DNA of 64,000 nt from positions 26,213,763 to 26,277,762 of the forward strand of contig CM077832.1 in the NCBI GenBank assembly GCA_039720395.1. Direction: 5' to 3'. This document shows, piece after piece, positions 54,403 to 64,000 of this stretch. The DNA comes from Liquidambar formosana (taxonomy: Eukaryota > Streptophyta > Magnoliopsida > Saxifragales > Altingiaceae). The first letter of the stretch is position 1. Every line of letters begins with the position of its first letter. A program made the position numbers and the translations under genes. The notes beneath the pieces were generated by a model, which was given only the letters and a program-made list of their open reading frames with translations, did no database searches and was not told the origin of the DNA.

Positions 54403-57115
54403 TGTGAACCCCGGAAATTGGGCCCACGAGGGATTGAAAAGAGAGATTGGGTTTTGAAAACAAAAAGGGAGTCGCCACCTTATTTTTTAAAGGAAACAAG
54501 GAAAACCCTAAAAATAGTTTGTTTTAGGAAACAATTTGAATGACTCCATGTTTAAAAAGGAAAGGCAAAAAACAGTCTTTTGGAAACCAAAGAAATCGGG
54601 GATTCGGAGGCTAAGTTATGACATGAGAAGGTTCTAGGCAAAGCCTATAGGCACCCATGTCACCCTTTCGGTCTCTCAGTTCATTTGGGCTAAATTAAGA
54701 TCTTTCCATACAAAAATCAGCAAGTATATCATCACAAGATAGCATGCATATCATATATTTCATTCATCCATCCATGCATAATAAACACATAAAAACAGAA
54801 AATAAAGAAAAAGAAAACAAAACAAAAAGAAGCCTAGGATGCTTGGATCCTAGAACGGACTTGAGCCTCATGAAGAGCGCCTACGTACCATGCAACGAAA
54901 TACATGGATCAAAGTCCACGTAGTTCGATTAGAACTAGGGTTAAGACTTAATATAAACCTATGGTTAAAACCCTAGGTTTCCTTATTTGACCAAAAGAGT
55001 TGAATTTGATAGAAAGTTTGATTTTAGAAAGAACTCCACAAAATGGAAACTTTAATAAAAACCAGAATTTTATTTGTGAAGGAAACCTCTAATTAAACCA
55101 TAGGATCATATTAAAAATTAACCCTAGATAGGGAGAAGAGAAAGGATAAGGAAGAGAGGTAAATTGGGGCACCTTCACACCCGCTTACCTGAGCGCAATT
55201 ACTCCAAGCATTAGCCATTTCAGACATTGGCAGCCCTATTTGTCATAGGACAAATACCACACCTATTTGCACCCTTACACGTGCTCAAAACCATGCAAAA
55301 ACACTAACATGCAAATATGGACAGAATAGTACTAAGGCCTAAAATCATCTACTAAACATGCTAACAGCAAAAAACAGCAAACTTTCATAAGCCCTAACAC
55401 AATCCTAGAACCATATTATGCATAAAACCCTAGAAATAAACTAATCATGCATGCAAAAATATCATATTTACTCCATATGAAAAACATACACAGCAAACAT
55501 GAAGAAAAACCAATGAAAAGACCTACTTTAACATGCTGTATAAAAACAAACACAAAACAAAGACTCTAAAACCCTAAACTCACAAATATGCTTGAAAACA
55601 TACAAAACAAACTTCACACATACTAAAATAAACCTAAACAGAACCTAAATCATGCATATTGACCAACTAAAACAGTAAAACATGATAAGAACCCTAAGAC
55701 TAACATGCAATAACACTAATCCTAGCATAAGGACAACAGGAGCACAAGAATCACACCTATGCTTAAAAACCTAAAGGATAGCCCTAAAGCATGCTAAAAT
55801 TATGATAAACAGTAGATATTCCATGTATATTAACTAGCTAGAGTGTTAATACATGATAAAAAAGCTACCTTTAACATGCAATAGGCCTATCCTATATTAA
55901 GACCCATATTCAGCATAAGAAGGAGTAAGGCATACCTTAGAAAGAGGCTTCCTTGCTGCTGTAGAGACTCTCTCTTCCTCTTATGGATGACTTGAACCAA
56001 TGTTCTCCAAGGCTACAGCAAGAACTCCAGCTCTCCTTCAAGTCCCTCTCTCTTATTCTCTCTCTAACACTTAGGTTTTTAGGCATAAAGTGGCTCCCCT
56101 TGTGCTGAAGCATAGGGGGTATTTATAGAGTTTCATTAGAATTAACCAATGGCTAGGATTAAAACCCTAAAAATTAATCCAAGGGCTATTAGAGACACCC
56201 TTGGGGCTTAAGTAACTCAGAAGTTACCAAAAATTAGAAGGAAACCCGTCCAAAAGAGCCCTTGTACGTCAAAATAGGCAAGAGTCCGCTTCAGCAAGGA
56301 ATCATAGTGCAAATAGGAAAGTGGTCTCGGGTGACCACCCAAGGCTGGGTGGCTAGCCACCTGGGCCCAGGCGGCTAGCCGCCCAGGCTTGGGTGGTCAC
56401 CCGAGCCCACTTCTGATTTTTCTCCTATTTTGCCTCCTTTCCCTTCTAGAAGTGTTTTAGGGGGCAAATTAACTCCGATTTTGATGAAATAAAAGCCAAA
56501 ATGACCGTGTTTCGATGAGGAATATGTTTTTGAACATTTTAGGGTGAAAACCACTAACCATGGGGGCATGGTTAGGTTGAACAAGGCGGTTAACCACTAT
56601 ACTCTACCTTTGCTAAGCATAGGTGTGCACATAGGATCAAACCAAACACTTTCCATATCAAAATTGAACTTCATAAAACACTTTTGGGGGTAAAACGATG
56701 ACTAATGAAAGTCGATTTGAAAAGATTTGGTTGGTAATTGTGAGTCAATTAGAGCTAACCCAAAGAAGGGTCAATTAACCAACTTGAACTACATCGAGCC
56801 ATTTTAATCCCGAGCCATTGATTTATCAAATTGAACCTAGAAATACCTCTTATGCATCCATATGAACTCCAATTGACAATTTGGAGATCATTTCAAGGTC
56901 AAATGAAAAGTTTGGGACTTAAAAGACGATTATGCCCCTCAAGTCACAAAAGCTCTTATTATCCCTCAAGATCAACTCCAATTTGAACCAAAATTCATAC
57001 CCATTGTCCTTGTGACTCTAGAAACCTAATGCAAGTGACTAGACTCAAAAACAAAATAAAAACATGCATGAAATTATGAGCCCTAGTAAGGTGGTGCAAA
57101 AAATGGGGTGTGATA
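54403..57115 (-). repeat. 3' LTR of element C
   Basis: On the minus strand it starts TATCACACCCC (one change from the usual TGTCACACCCC) and ends GGGGTTCACA. TATA box TATAAATA (minus) at 56120-56127. The U5 half holds CTACGTGGACTTTGATCC near 54903-54925 and GGAGTCGCCA (plus strand) at 54468-54477. Confidence 0.88.
56326..56405. other. Cloverleaf-like GC-rich palindrome in the element C LTR
   Basis: The outer arms CTCGGGTGACCACCCAAG (56326-56343) and CTTGGGTGGTCACCCGAG (56388-56405) pair perfectly over 18 bases. Inside are two separate self-complementary units, GGTGGCTAGCCACC and GGCGGCTAGCCGCC, which differ by a paired change. The block could form a three-branched structure. It lies about 200 bases upstream of the LTR TATA box. 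Confidence 0.9.
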
Positions 57116-57157
57116 GAAGCCCCTCATTGGCGAACAAGTTACACTTGTGAACCAATG
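57116..57157 (-). promoter_or_regulatory. PPT and PPT-side hairpin of element C
   Basis: The purine tract AGGGGCTTC (minus) adjoins the LTR. The hairpin at 57125-57157 reads CATTGG...ACAAGT, loop TAC or GTA depending on strand, ACTTGT...CCAATG. It is followed by a conserved AAGAACAACCCATTTTTG (plus), matching the AAAATGGGTTGTTCTT that precedes the same hairpin in element A. Confidence 0.8.
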
Positions 57158-57239
57158 ATAAAGAACAACCCATTTTTGCCAAAAAGCCTAGAGAAATCAC
57201 ACACTGTAACCAAACAATGATGGGGGGTTGAAAACCTGA

Positions 57240-58860
57240 GACTGAAATAAGGAAGTGTACTCAAGTCATGAGTATACTTAAACCACTGGGGGTTGAGAAT
57301 TGACAAGAGAAGCATATTCAAACCACTACGAATGAACATACTTTTGAAATGGAGAAATATATTCTAGTCACGAATATATTTAACCAAGTGATTGAGAATG
57401 AAATTTGAGAAGTGTACTCAAGTGATGAGTATACCTTTGAAATGGAGAAATATATTCTAGTCACGAATATATTTAACCAAGTAAGTGACAAGTATGTTCA
57501 AGTGATGGACATACCATTGAAATGGAGAAATATATCCAAGCGATGGATATATTTAACCAAGTAAGTGACAAGTGATCTGAGAGGTATACTCAAGTGATGA
57601 GCATACCTTTGAAATGGAGAAATATATTCTAGTCACGAATATATTTAACCAAGTAAGTGACAAGTATGTTCAAGTGATGAACATACCATTGAAATGGAGA
57701 AATATATCCAAGTGATGGATATATTTAACCAAGTAATTGACAAATGATCTGAGAGGTATACTCAAGTGATGAGCATACCTTTGAAATGGAGAAATATATC
57801 CAAGCGATGAATATATTTAACCAAGTAAGTGACAAGTATGTTCAAGTGATGAACACACCATTGAAATGGAGAAATATATTCAAGTGATGAATATATTTAA
57901 CCAAGTGATTGACAAAGACTGAGAAGTATACTCAAGTGATGAGTATACCATTGAAATGGAGAAATATATCCAAGCGATGGATATATTTAACCAAGTGAGT
58001 GACAAGTGTGTTCAAGTGATGAACATACCATTGAAATGGAGAAATATATTCAAGTGATGAATATACTTAACCAAGTAAATGACAAGTATGTTCAAGTGAT
58101 GAACATACCATTGAAATGGAGAAATATATTCAAGTGATGAATATATTTAACCAAGTGATTGACAAAGACTGAGAAGTATACTCAAGTGATGAGTATACCA
58201 TTGAAATGGAGAAACATATCCAAGCGATGGATATATTTAACCAAGTGAGTGACAAGTATGTTCAAGTGATGAACATACCATTGAAATGGAGAAATATATT
58301 CAAGTGATGAATATACTTAACCAAGTAAGTGACAAGTATGTTCAAGTGATGAACATACCATTGAAATGGAGAAATATATCCAAGCGATGGATATACTTAA
58401 CTAAGTAAGTGACAAGTATGTTCAAGTGATGAACATACCATTGAAATGGAGAAATATATCCAAGCGATGGATATACTTAACCAAGTAAGTGACAAGTATG
58501 TTCAAGTGATGAACATACCATTGAAATGGAGAAATATATCCAAGCGATGGATATACTTAACCAAGTAAGATAGAGAGTAATCTGAGAAGTGTACTCAAGT
58601 GATGAGTACACCATTGAAATGGAGAAATATATCCAAGCGATGGATATACTTAACCAAGTAAGTGTCAAGTATGTTCAAGTGATGAACATACCATTGAAAT
58701 GGAGAAATATATCCAAGTGATGAATATATTTAACCAAGTAAGATAGATAATGAGGATTTGGAATTGAGAAGCATATTCAAAGGGTGAATACACTTTTGAA
58801 ATGGAAGAATATATTCAAGTGATGAATATATTCAACCAAGTGGGATGGAAAATCAAGATT
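57240..58860. repeat. Tandem hairpin array of element C, period 80-95 bases
   Basis: About twenty units with two hairpins each. The first hairpin has loop AAGTGAT and arms that vary in pairs: GTATACTC/GAGTATAC (57926-57948), GTATGTTC/GAACATAC (58086-58108), GTGTACTC/GAGTACAC (58589-58611). The second has arms ATATATCC/GGATATAT with loop AAGCGAT (57964-57986), or AATATATTC/GAATATATT with loop AAGTGAT or TAGTCAC (57356-57380). Spacers ATTGAAATGGAGAA and TTAACCAAGTAAGTGACAA are constant. Most copies pair perfectly; a few have one mismatch. Successive starts at 58321, 58401 and 58481 show the 80-base period. Confidence 0.92.
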
Positions 58861-59128
58861 TGAAATGAGGATATATGATCACTTTATCAAGATAGAACAA
58901 GCATGGTGCAAGAGGAAAGTGACTTATCACATTGTCACTTGAGTTGGCATGGCACAGGGGAACTATACTCAACCCTTTTGAACATAAAATCAATTCAAAG
59001 AATTGATTTCAAGGTGAAATTTGATTGATTTTAAGCTCAAAAAGTGTTGAATATCTCATTTGGAAGAAGGTTTGATCACGCGTTAAGGCGAGACAAAGCG
59101 AGAGAGAAAGCCTAAAACAAAGTGGCTT

Positions 59129-59240
59129 GGGTGACCACCAGGCCTCGGAAGGCTAGCCGCCCAGGCCCTGGTGGCTAGCCGCCCAAGGCTTGGGTGGTCA
59201 CCCTGAGCCATTTGCTGAAAAATTCTGGGTTTTTAAATAC
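59129..59240 (+). promoter_or_regulatory. LTR-type palindrome and TATA-like site before the antisense PMD gene of element C
   Basis: GGGTGACCACC (59129-59139) pairs with GGTGGTCACCC (59193-59203), and the interior holds two GGCTAGCCGCC units, as in the element C LTR. TTTTTAAATACAAGG at about 59228-59242 may serve as TATA box; the first exon starts at 59495. Confidence 0.6.
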
Positions 59241-59494
59241 AAGGGGCACTATTCATACCCCCCATTCAACCCAACCCGAAAATTCAGAGTTTCTCTCTCT
59301 AGGAAGCTTACCCCATTTTGCAAAATCACTCCAACACCCAAAGGCATTCAAATCCACACTTCAAGAGGGATTCATACACATGAAATAGCATCATTAGCAC
59401 CCAATTTCACATCAAAAACAAGAAATTTGCAGCACTTTGCAAATCAAAAACCCATTAAACCCATTTTTGCTCAAAACAAGCTAGTTCATCCACC

Positions 59495-61161
59495 ATGGAT
59501 CCAAATGAAGACTCCACTTCAAAGTATCCATTCCTTGACTCAAAGAGTAGATACAAGGCACCAATATATGATGTTCCTCAAGGCAAATTGCTCCTAGAAC
59601 CAAAGAATCATCTCTCCTTTATCCATTCCAAGCAAGAGGTAAGCTTACCCATTTTGAACTTTTCTTTGAAATTTTCATTTTTGTTGACTGAAATGCATTC
59701 CCATGAACTCTCTATGAGTATTCCTAGCAATGTTTGCAATGCCCATTGATTTTGGCAAGGATTGGATGTGAAAAGAATTCAATTTGAAAGCTTGGTGAAT
59801 AGTGCCCACCTAGTGTTTGATAAAATGCTTGAATGATGAAAATTCATCCAATCTTTGTAAAATTGATGTGTATTGCAAGGCAAAATCATAGGCATTCATT
59901 TCTAATTGATTTTAGAAACAAAACCAAGCATTTTCATGAACTTTGAAAAACAAAGTGTGCTATATTTTTGAAAAAAAACCAAGGTTTTCATGAACAAGGT
60001 TTGCTTATTTTTTCCTTAAAAAACCACTTTGGAAAACAAGGTTTGCTTGCTATTTCCTTTGAAAAATCCATGTTTCCATAGGTATTGGAATGCATGGTTT
60101 ACCAATGATCATGAGTTTGAAGAATAAAACCATTGTTTTCATAAACTTTCAAAGCAAGGTTTACTTGTTCATGAACTAAAAGACTTAGTTTTTGGAAAGC
60201 AAATTATCAATGCTTGCATATGATTTTTTTACACTAACTAGGTGAATAATTCTTCTTGATTAGCCCAATTTCCAAGACCTACGCACAAGGTCTTCGATAA
60301 AGAATCTTATTAGGGTGGTGGAAGCATATGGAACACACCCAACCTTCCGCAAGAGAATTCATTAAGAAGGCGGGTTTTAGTTGGTTTCTTGACTCCCTAT
60401 GGAATGAACAGTGGGATAGGCAAGCCCTCCTTGCCTTAGCTGAATTATGGTGGGATACCACCAACACCTTCCACTTCAGTTTTGGGGAGATGACCATGAC
60501 TCATAAGGATTTCTCAATCATCACCGGTTTAAGCCTCAAAGGAAAGAGGTTGGAATTCTATGGGGATGCCAATACAGATAGTGCTTATCTCCTTACTATG
60601 TTGAGGATGGATATTGAGGCGGGTTCCCGCGGTGTTGAGAGGACATGGCTATTTGAGAACTTTGCCAACCAAGTAGAAGGTGTGGGAGTGGCTCCCGAGT
60701 GCATAGCTAGGGCTTTCATGATCTATATGCTTTATTGCACTCTCTTTGTTGGTGCTAATGATATGGCACAACTGGGCTACCTCGCTTCCATGATAGATGT
60801 GAACAAAATGGGGAGGTATAACTGGGGAGGGGCAGCACTAGCTACTATGTATAGATCCATGTCCGACATGTCTCGAGGTGTTTCCAAGAATTTTGGTGGG
60901 CTCCCTTTTGTTTGGGAGGTAAGTAAAAATGTTTAATTTTTAAATTCCTCTCAAACTTGACTTAATTTTAATGCTTTTCTTGAATTTTGACAGATATGGT
61001 ATTATGAATACCTGGCACTATGCTGCCCCGCCCTGGATAATGAGATACAAGAATGGCCTATACTTAAGAACTATGCTCCCAACAAGATAGTTGTGCGTGC
61101 CCCCAATAGGCATGACTACGCCCATGCAAGGGCATACTTAGCGAGCCTAAATGCTGACATG
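59495..61161 (+). pseudogene. Antisense plant-mobile-domain (PMD) gene in element C, truncated
   Basis: Exon 1 (59495-59637) begins MDPNEDSTSKYP and ends HLSFIHSKQE before GTAAGC, parallel to exon 1 of the element B gene (both contain LLLEPxNHLS). Exon 2 (about 60266-60918) holds the PMD core: QALLALAELWWDTTNTF, HFSFGEMTMTHKDFSIITG, FMIYMLYCTLFVGANDM, YNWGGAALATMYRSMSD. Its first 60-odd bases are in another frame or carry a TAA at 60298, so the start region is damaged; from 60328 on, the frame is open for 197 codons. Exon 3 (60994-61161) is IWYYEYLALCC to HDYAHARAYLASL, exactly 168 bases as in element B. Downstream exons are lost to the CACTA insertion at 61206. The PMD core here is much better preserved than in element B and includes the tryptophans that are stops there. 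Confidence 0.82.
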
Positions 61162-61619
61162 GTAATCCACCTTCCTCATTCTTTCCTTTCATTCATTTTT
61201 TATTATCACTACAACAAAGTTGGGTATTAGCAGCACTCCTAAATGCCGCTAGAAGTATGAAAAAGTGTCGCTAGAAAATTTAGCAGCACTTTACCAAGTG
61301 CTGCTAAAAACCTATGTCGCTAGAAGTTCTAGCAGCATTTTTCAACGATCTAGTGGCATTTTTAAGAAGTGTCACTATAGGTTTATTAGCAGCATTTTAA
61401 ATTGATTTACCAGCACTTGAATAAATGCGACTAAAACCCTATAGCTGCATTTCTAACACCTTTAGTGGCATTTTTAATTGCCACTATTTCATGAGTAAAG
61501 AAATAAATAATTCATTAATTCATTAAAATATGAGGATTAAAACAATGATGGTGGGTACTATTTGCAGCGGTTGTAACAATCTCTAGCAGTTTCTAATTTT
61601 TATTATGGTATTTTTGTTC

Positions 61620-62060
61620 TTTTTAAATTTTTATTTAAAGGAAAATTTTTTTAAAAAAAAAAAATCCACATCTTATATATATGTACGTGCAACCTGTACA
61701 TATATTATTGTACGTACCATATATACAACATTCATATTTATAAATATCATCCATAGCCATATCAATCAAAAATCATGTTCCATATATTAATCCACACAAG
61801 TACATAATTAACTATAGCCTGTGAATAATAATTAAAAACAAAAGTTAAATTAAATATTAATTAACAAATTAACAACCACGCACTTTGTTTAAACAACTAA
61901 AACCACGTACAATTGCATCCAAAAGTCAAAACACATGAAAATGGTCCATCGACAATAAGTAAATAGTGTTCAACGAAAAAAAAGGAAGAAGAAAAAAAAT
62001 TAAGCCCACAATCAAAGTCAAATGTCGAACATATGCATCGGCATAATTCATTAAAAGTGT
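61620..62060. other. CACTA interior without coding sequence
   Basis: AT-rich, with TATATATATGTACGTGC and TACGTACCATATATAC near 61675-61725 that can pair. The 61-codon frame at 61605-61790 is not supported. Confidence 0.5.
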
Positions 62061-62063
62061 GCA

Positions 62064-62581
62064 TCATCCTTCTATGTTTTCAACCTGCAAACAGGTAAAA
62101 AGAAACTACTTAATTAGCACTTATTTAGATCAAGTATTTGTTATTGGAAAAACAAGATAAAAAATAGTGTAAATGTAAAGATAAGGAGTATTCTAATACG
62201 TACATGAATAGAAGGCCAAGCATTACTTGTTCCAACATCTCCTATTTTTTTGAAATGTCCATGCGGTCTCACTAGAAGTTCACTATGCATCAATGGTACT
62301 TTAACAGACACTTCCAAAAATTCAGGTCCTAATTCCACCCAACCTACTTTTGTGTGAGGTCTATCACTCACAATAGTTCCTAATGCGACTGTAACTTTTC
62401 GAATATTAAAACTCTTCAATCTAACATTGCATCCAACCTACAAATAAAAATATTTCTTTTATTACAATGAAATGATAAAGTAAAAAAGAAAACTAAATAA
62501 AAGAAATACATTCCAATTGATGTGAAAATTTACCCATTCACTGCTCATATGACGAGTTTTTCCCCTCTTCATTGCGTGTCT
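62064..62581 (-). CDS. CACTA-encoded TnpA/Tnp1-like protein, last exons
   Basis: Minus-strand exons with matching splice sites: 62581-62534 (RHAMKRGKTRHMSSEW, acceptor TTCTAG, donor GTAAAT), 62437-62204 (VGCNVRLKSFNI ... ELLVRPHGHFKKIGD, then NAWPSIH; acceptor TTTGTAG, donor GTACGT) and 62084-62064 (VENIEG and TGA stop; acceptor TTTGCAG). The phases join cleanly. The VALGTIVSDRPHTKVGWVEL / LVRPHG / GD.G...AWP pattern is that of the C-terminal part of plant En/Spm-type second proteins, as I recall them. Earlier exons were not found before 63.1 kb. This short part has no stops. Confidence 0.55.
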
Positions 62582-62599
62582 CTAGAATTTGATAGATTT

Positions 62600-63095
62600 A
62601 ATTAAAAAAATTCCAAGTAATAGAATGAAAATAAAATAGCCAAATTGTACTTTAGCATCTTTATGACATAATTTAAATATTTGATTCAATAAATAATGTA
62701 CTCGTTTACTACTTGCTCATGAGCTTATGGAGATTTAAAAAAAATTGCCCCAATCCCTTGCCTCTAGAACCAGCAAACACAATCAAGCCATTGGAAAAAA
62801 CCTCATAACATACAAGATATTAACTCTATACATTGTTTAGTTCATGAAAAAAAAAAAAAACAACTTGGATGGACAAGACAGTAGAAATTTTCTATTTTTC
62901 TTTCAATTGTCTTTCCATTCCCCCTTTTTCCCTTAGTGGAATCCAAGGTCCAAACAGAGGGTAAATGAATAAATAACAGTAGAAACAATCCCATAGATAT
63001 AGATATGTTTACATATACAAAAGAAGAAATCTTATAATCTTAGAGGCTCATGGACCCTGCCAAGACCCCTTCCTTCGCCCTTGGGAGACAATAGA
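62600..63095. other. No gene seen
   Basis: AT-rich stretch within the CACTA element. Short open frames only; no further exon of the transposase-like gene could be supported. Confidence 0.45.
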
Positions 63096-63098
63096 TAC

Positions 63099-63600
63099 TT
63101 TTTATTTTTTATTTTTTTGGTAAGCAAGAACTATATTATATATTAACAAAGATAGTGATAAATACAAACCATAGGGATAAGACATCAAACGAGGAACCCA
63201 GCAATATATAAACAAAATCCCAAAAGCCCCAGAAGAGTACAAGGAAGATACAACCAAGATCAGAGCACTAGCAAAAACATAGAGATAAAACATCATACAC
63301 ATTAAAGAGCTGGAAGGAAGGATAGAATAAGGAACAAAACCTGACCGCCAAGGAGCAAGAATGAGCAGACCACCAGAGCAGACAAACTACCTGACTCAAA
63401 AACGCAGCAGCAGCAGTGGATGGACATATATCCAAAAACATTATAACCAGGCTACAAATGAAGGAAACCTTTTCACACCAGCTTTAGCATACCAGTCCAC
63501 GAGATTATTAACTTCTCTTGGGGCATAGCAAACCAAAACTGAGCCAATGCTATTCAATAAAGTCTGGATTTCATTGATAATAGAATGTTACAAAAGGAGA
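63099..63600 (-). pseudogene. LINE 3' end (RNase H tail and 3' UTR), 5'-truncated
   Basis: On the minus strand from about 63600 the frame IINEIQTLLNSIGSVLVCYA followed by PREVNNLVDWYAKAGVKRF is the end of a plant L1 RNase H-like domain. It is followed by a 3' UTR whose chance frame reads YPYGLYLSLSLLIYNIVLAY, typical of these LINEs, and ends in a T-rich run on the plus strand (63099-63119), the reverse of a poly(A) tail. A 5'-truncated copy. Confidence 0.75.
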
Positions 63601-64000
63601 GAATAGAATGTTACAATTTTACATGTGCACTGTTTTTTTTTAATTAAACCTTGAAGACAAAAAACTCCTTAACTTAAGCTAGATTACCATAAATACTTGA
63701 AAGTAGGAGATACTGGGAAGTTAATTAATTGCTTAAGTACGGTTTAAGAGGTGTAAATCAAGATGCAAGAGAAGGAGTTGTGATTCTTTTTGGCTGCTTA
63801 ACCTCTGATCCAATTTGTGAACCTACTTTTTGGCATATTCAAAGAACCCTGTGCAGTATTCCCCAGAAACCCCTAATAATATTCTGAAGGAAATGCTATA
63901 TATTCACTATTATCAGCACTATTTGTGGGAAGTGATAAGGGTTTGATAGGAGATAATATTGGAGGAGATACTAATAGTATTAGCACTGTTGATGGGAACC
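63601..64000. other. No gene seen
   Basis: AT-rich sequence to the window end. ATAGAATGTTACA occurs twice near 63583-63617, possibly marking the LINE edge. Nothing else is recognised. Confidence 0.45.

Larger units (their letters stand above)
54403..61205 (-). mobile_element. Element C: Tat-type retrotransposon 3' half with antisense PMD gene
   Basis: In element orientation (minus strand) the visible part is: antisense PMD gene (exons 61161 to 59495), LTR-like palindrome block (59203-59129), hairpin array (about 58860-57240), PPT-side hairpin (57157-57125), purine tract AGGGGCTTC, and 3' LTR (57115-54403). Everything upstream (gag, pol, 5' LTR) is lost: a CACTA transposon begins at 61206 inside the antisense gene. 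The layout repeats element B, but LTR and array sequences are of a different family, closer to the solo LTR at 8890-12097. Confidence 0.82.
61206..64000 (-). mobile_element. CACTA (En/Spm-type) transposon, left end and interior
   Basis: It starts CACTACAACAAAGTTGG, a standard CACTA terminus. The next 290 bases are subterminal repeats: AGCAGCA, GTGCTGCTA, TAGTGGCATTT and GTCGCTAGAA units on both strands. Transposase-type exons lie at 62064-62581 on the minus strand. The opposite terminus is not in the window, so the right boundary given is the window end. A LINE 3' end (63099-63600) lies within the span, either nested or beyond the element. Confidence 0.72.

Noticed and set aside
57240..58860. 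CRISPR-like array of repeats and spacers
   Set aside because: Units are contiguous tandem repeats with no unique spacers, inside a plant retrotransposon 3' UTR.
61605..61790. 61-codon frame in the CACTA interior
   Set aside because: It is made of AT-rich and TATA-repeat sequence, with no similarity and no splice sites.

Overview
The window is nuclear DNA of a flowering plant, almost certainly a eudicot; I cannot name the genus. The evidence is AT-rich sequence, plant splice sites, plant-only protein families (plant mobile domain, a DUF7745-like protein, a TGA-type bZIP remnant), a fragment of plastid atpE, and a dense nest of plant transposable elements. I found no intact host gene. The recognisable coding sequence belongs to decayed transposons, genes carried inside transposons, or gene fragments.

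Layout. 1-8.7 kb: a small foldback repeat, a decayed fragment of a TGA-type bZIP gene, a Tourist-like MITE, a complete TRIM, microsatellites and a foldback element. 8.7-27.2 kb: a large element with long terminal inverted repeats. Inside it lie a solo LTR with a perfect target duplication, part of a TGTAACACCC-type LTR, a 10.2 kb non-autonomous Ty3/gypsy element of the Tat/Ogre type (element A: two LTRs, primer site, broken gag, no pol), and a truncated LTR. 27.2-36.6 kb: a SINE inside a palindromic repeat, an internally deleted LINE carrying a plastid insert, a Helitron, and a MITE split by two LTR-type insertions. 36.6-38.6 kb: a solo LTR inserted in a LINE ORF1 relic. 39.6-53.7 kb: element B, a Tat-type element on the minus strand with a 3' LTR and a decayed pol containing two RNase H domains. 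Between pol and the 3' LTR it carries two genes in antisense (plus strand): a seven-exon plant-mobile-domain (PMD) gene and a DUF7745-like gene. 54.4-61.2 kb: element C, a related family with a 3' LTR, a 1.6 kb hairpin array and its own antisense PMD gene, cut off by a CACTA transposon at 61206. 61.2-64 kb: CACTA end and transposase exons, and a LINE 3' end.

Most unusual signals. (1) The 3' untranslated regions of elements A, B and C each hold a different tandem array, but all three arrays are built of short hairpins. In C the stems change by paired substitutions while the loop stays constant. (2) A hairpin with a CATTGGT outer arm sits beside the polypurine tract in all three families. (3) A GC-rich palindrome in the LTRs keeps its pairing between families, and related copies also lie just upstream of the antisense genes. 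(4) Every LTR of the group carries, in U5, a copy of the first ten bases of the primer binding site. Together these suggest a structured-RNA and antisense-gene architecture shared by a group of Tat-type retrotransposons. Computation is needed to confirm it.
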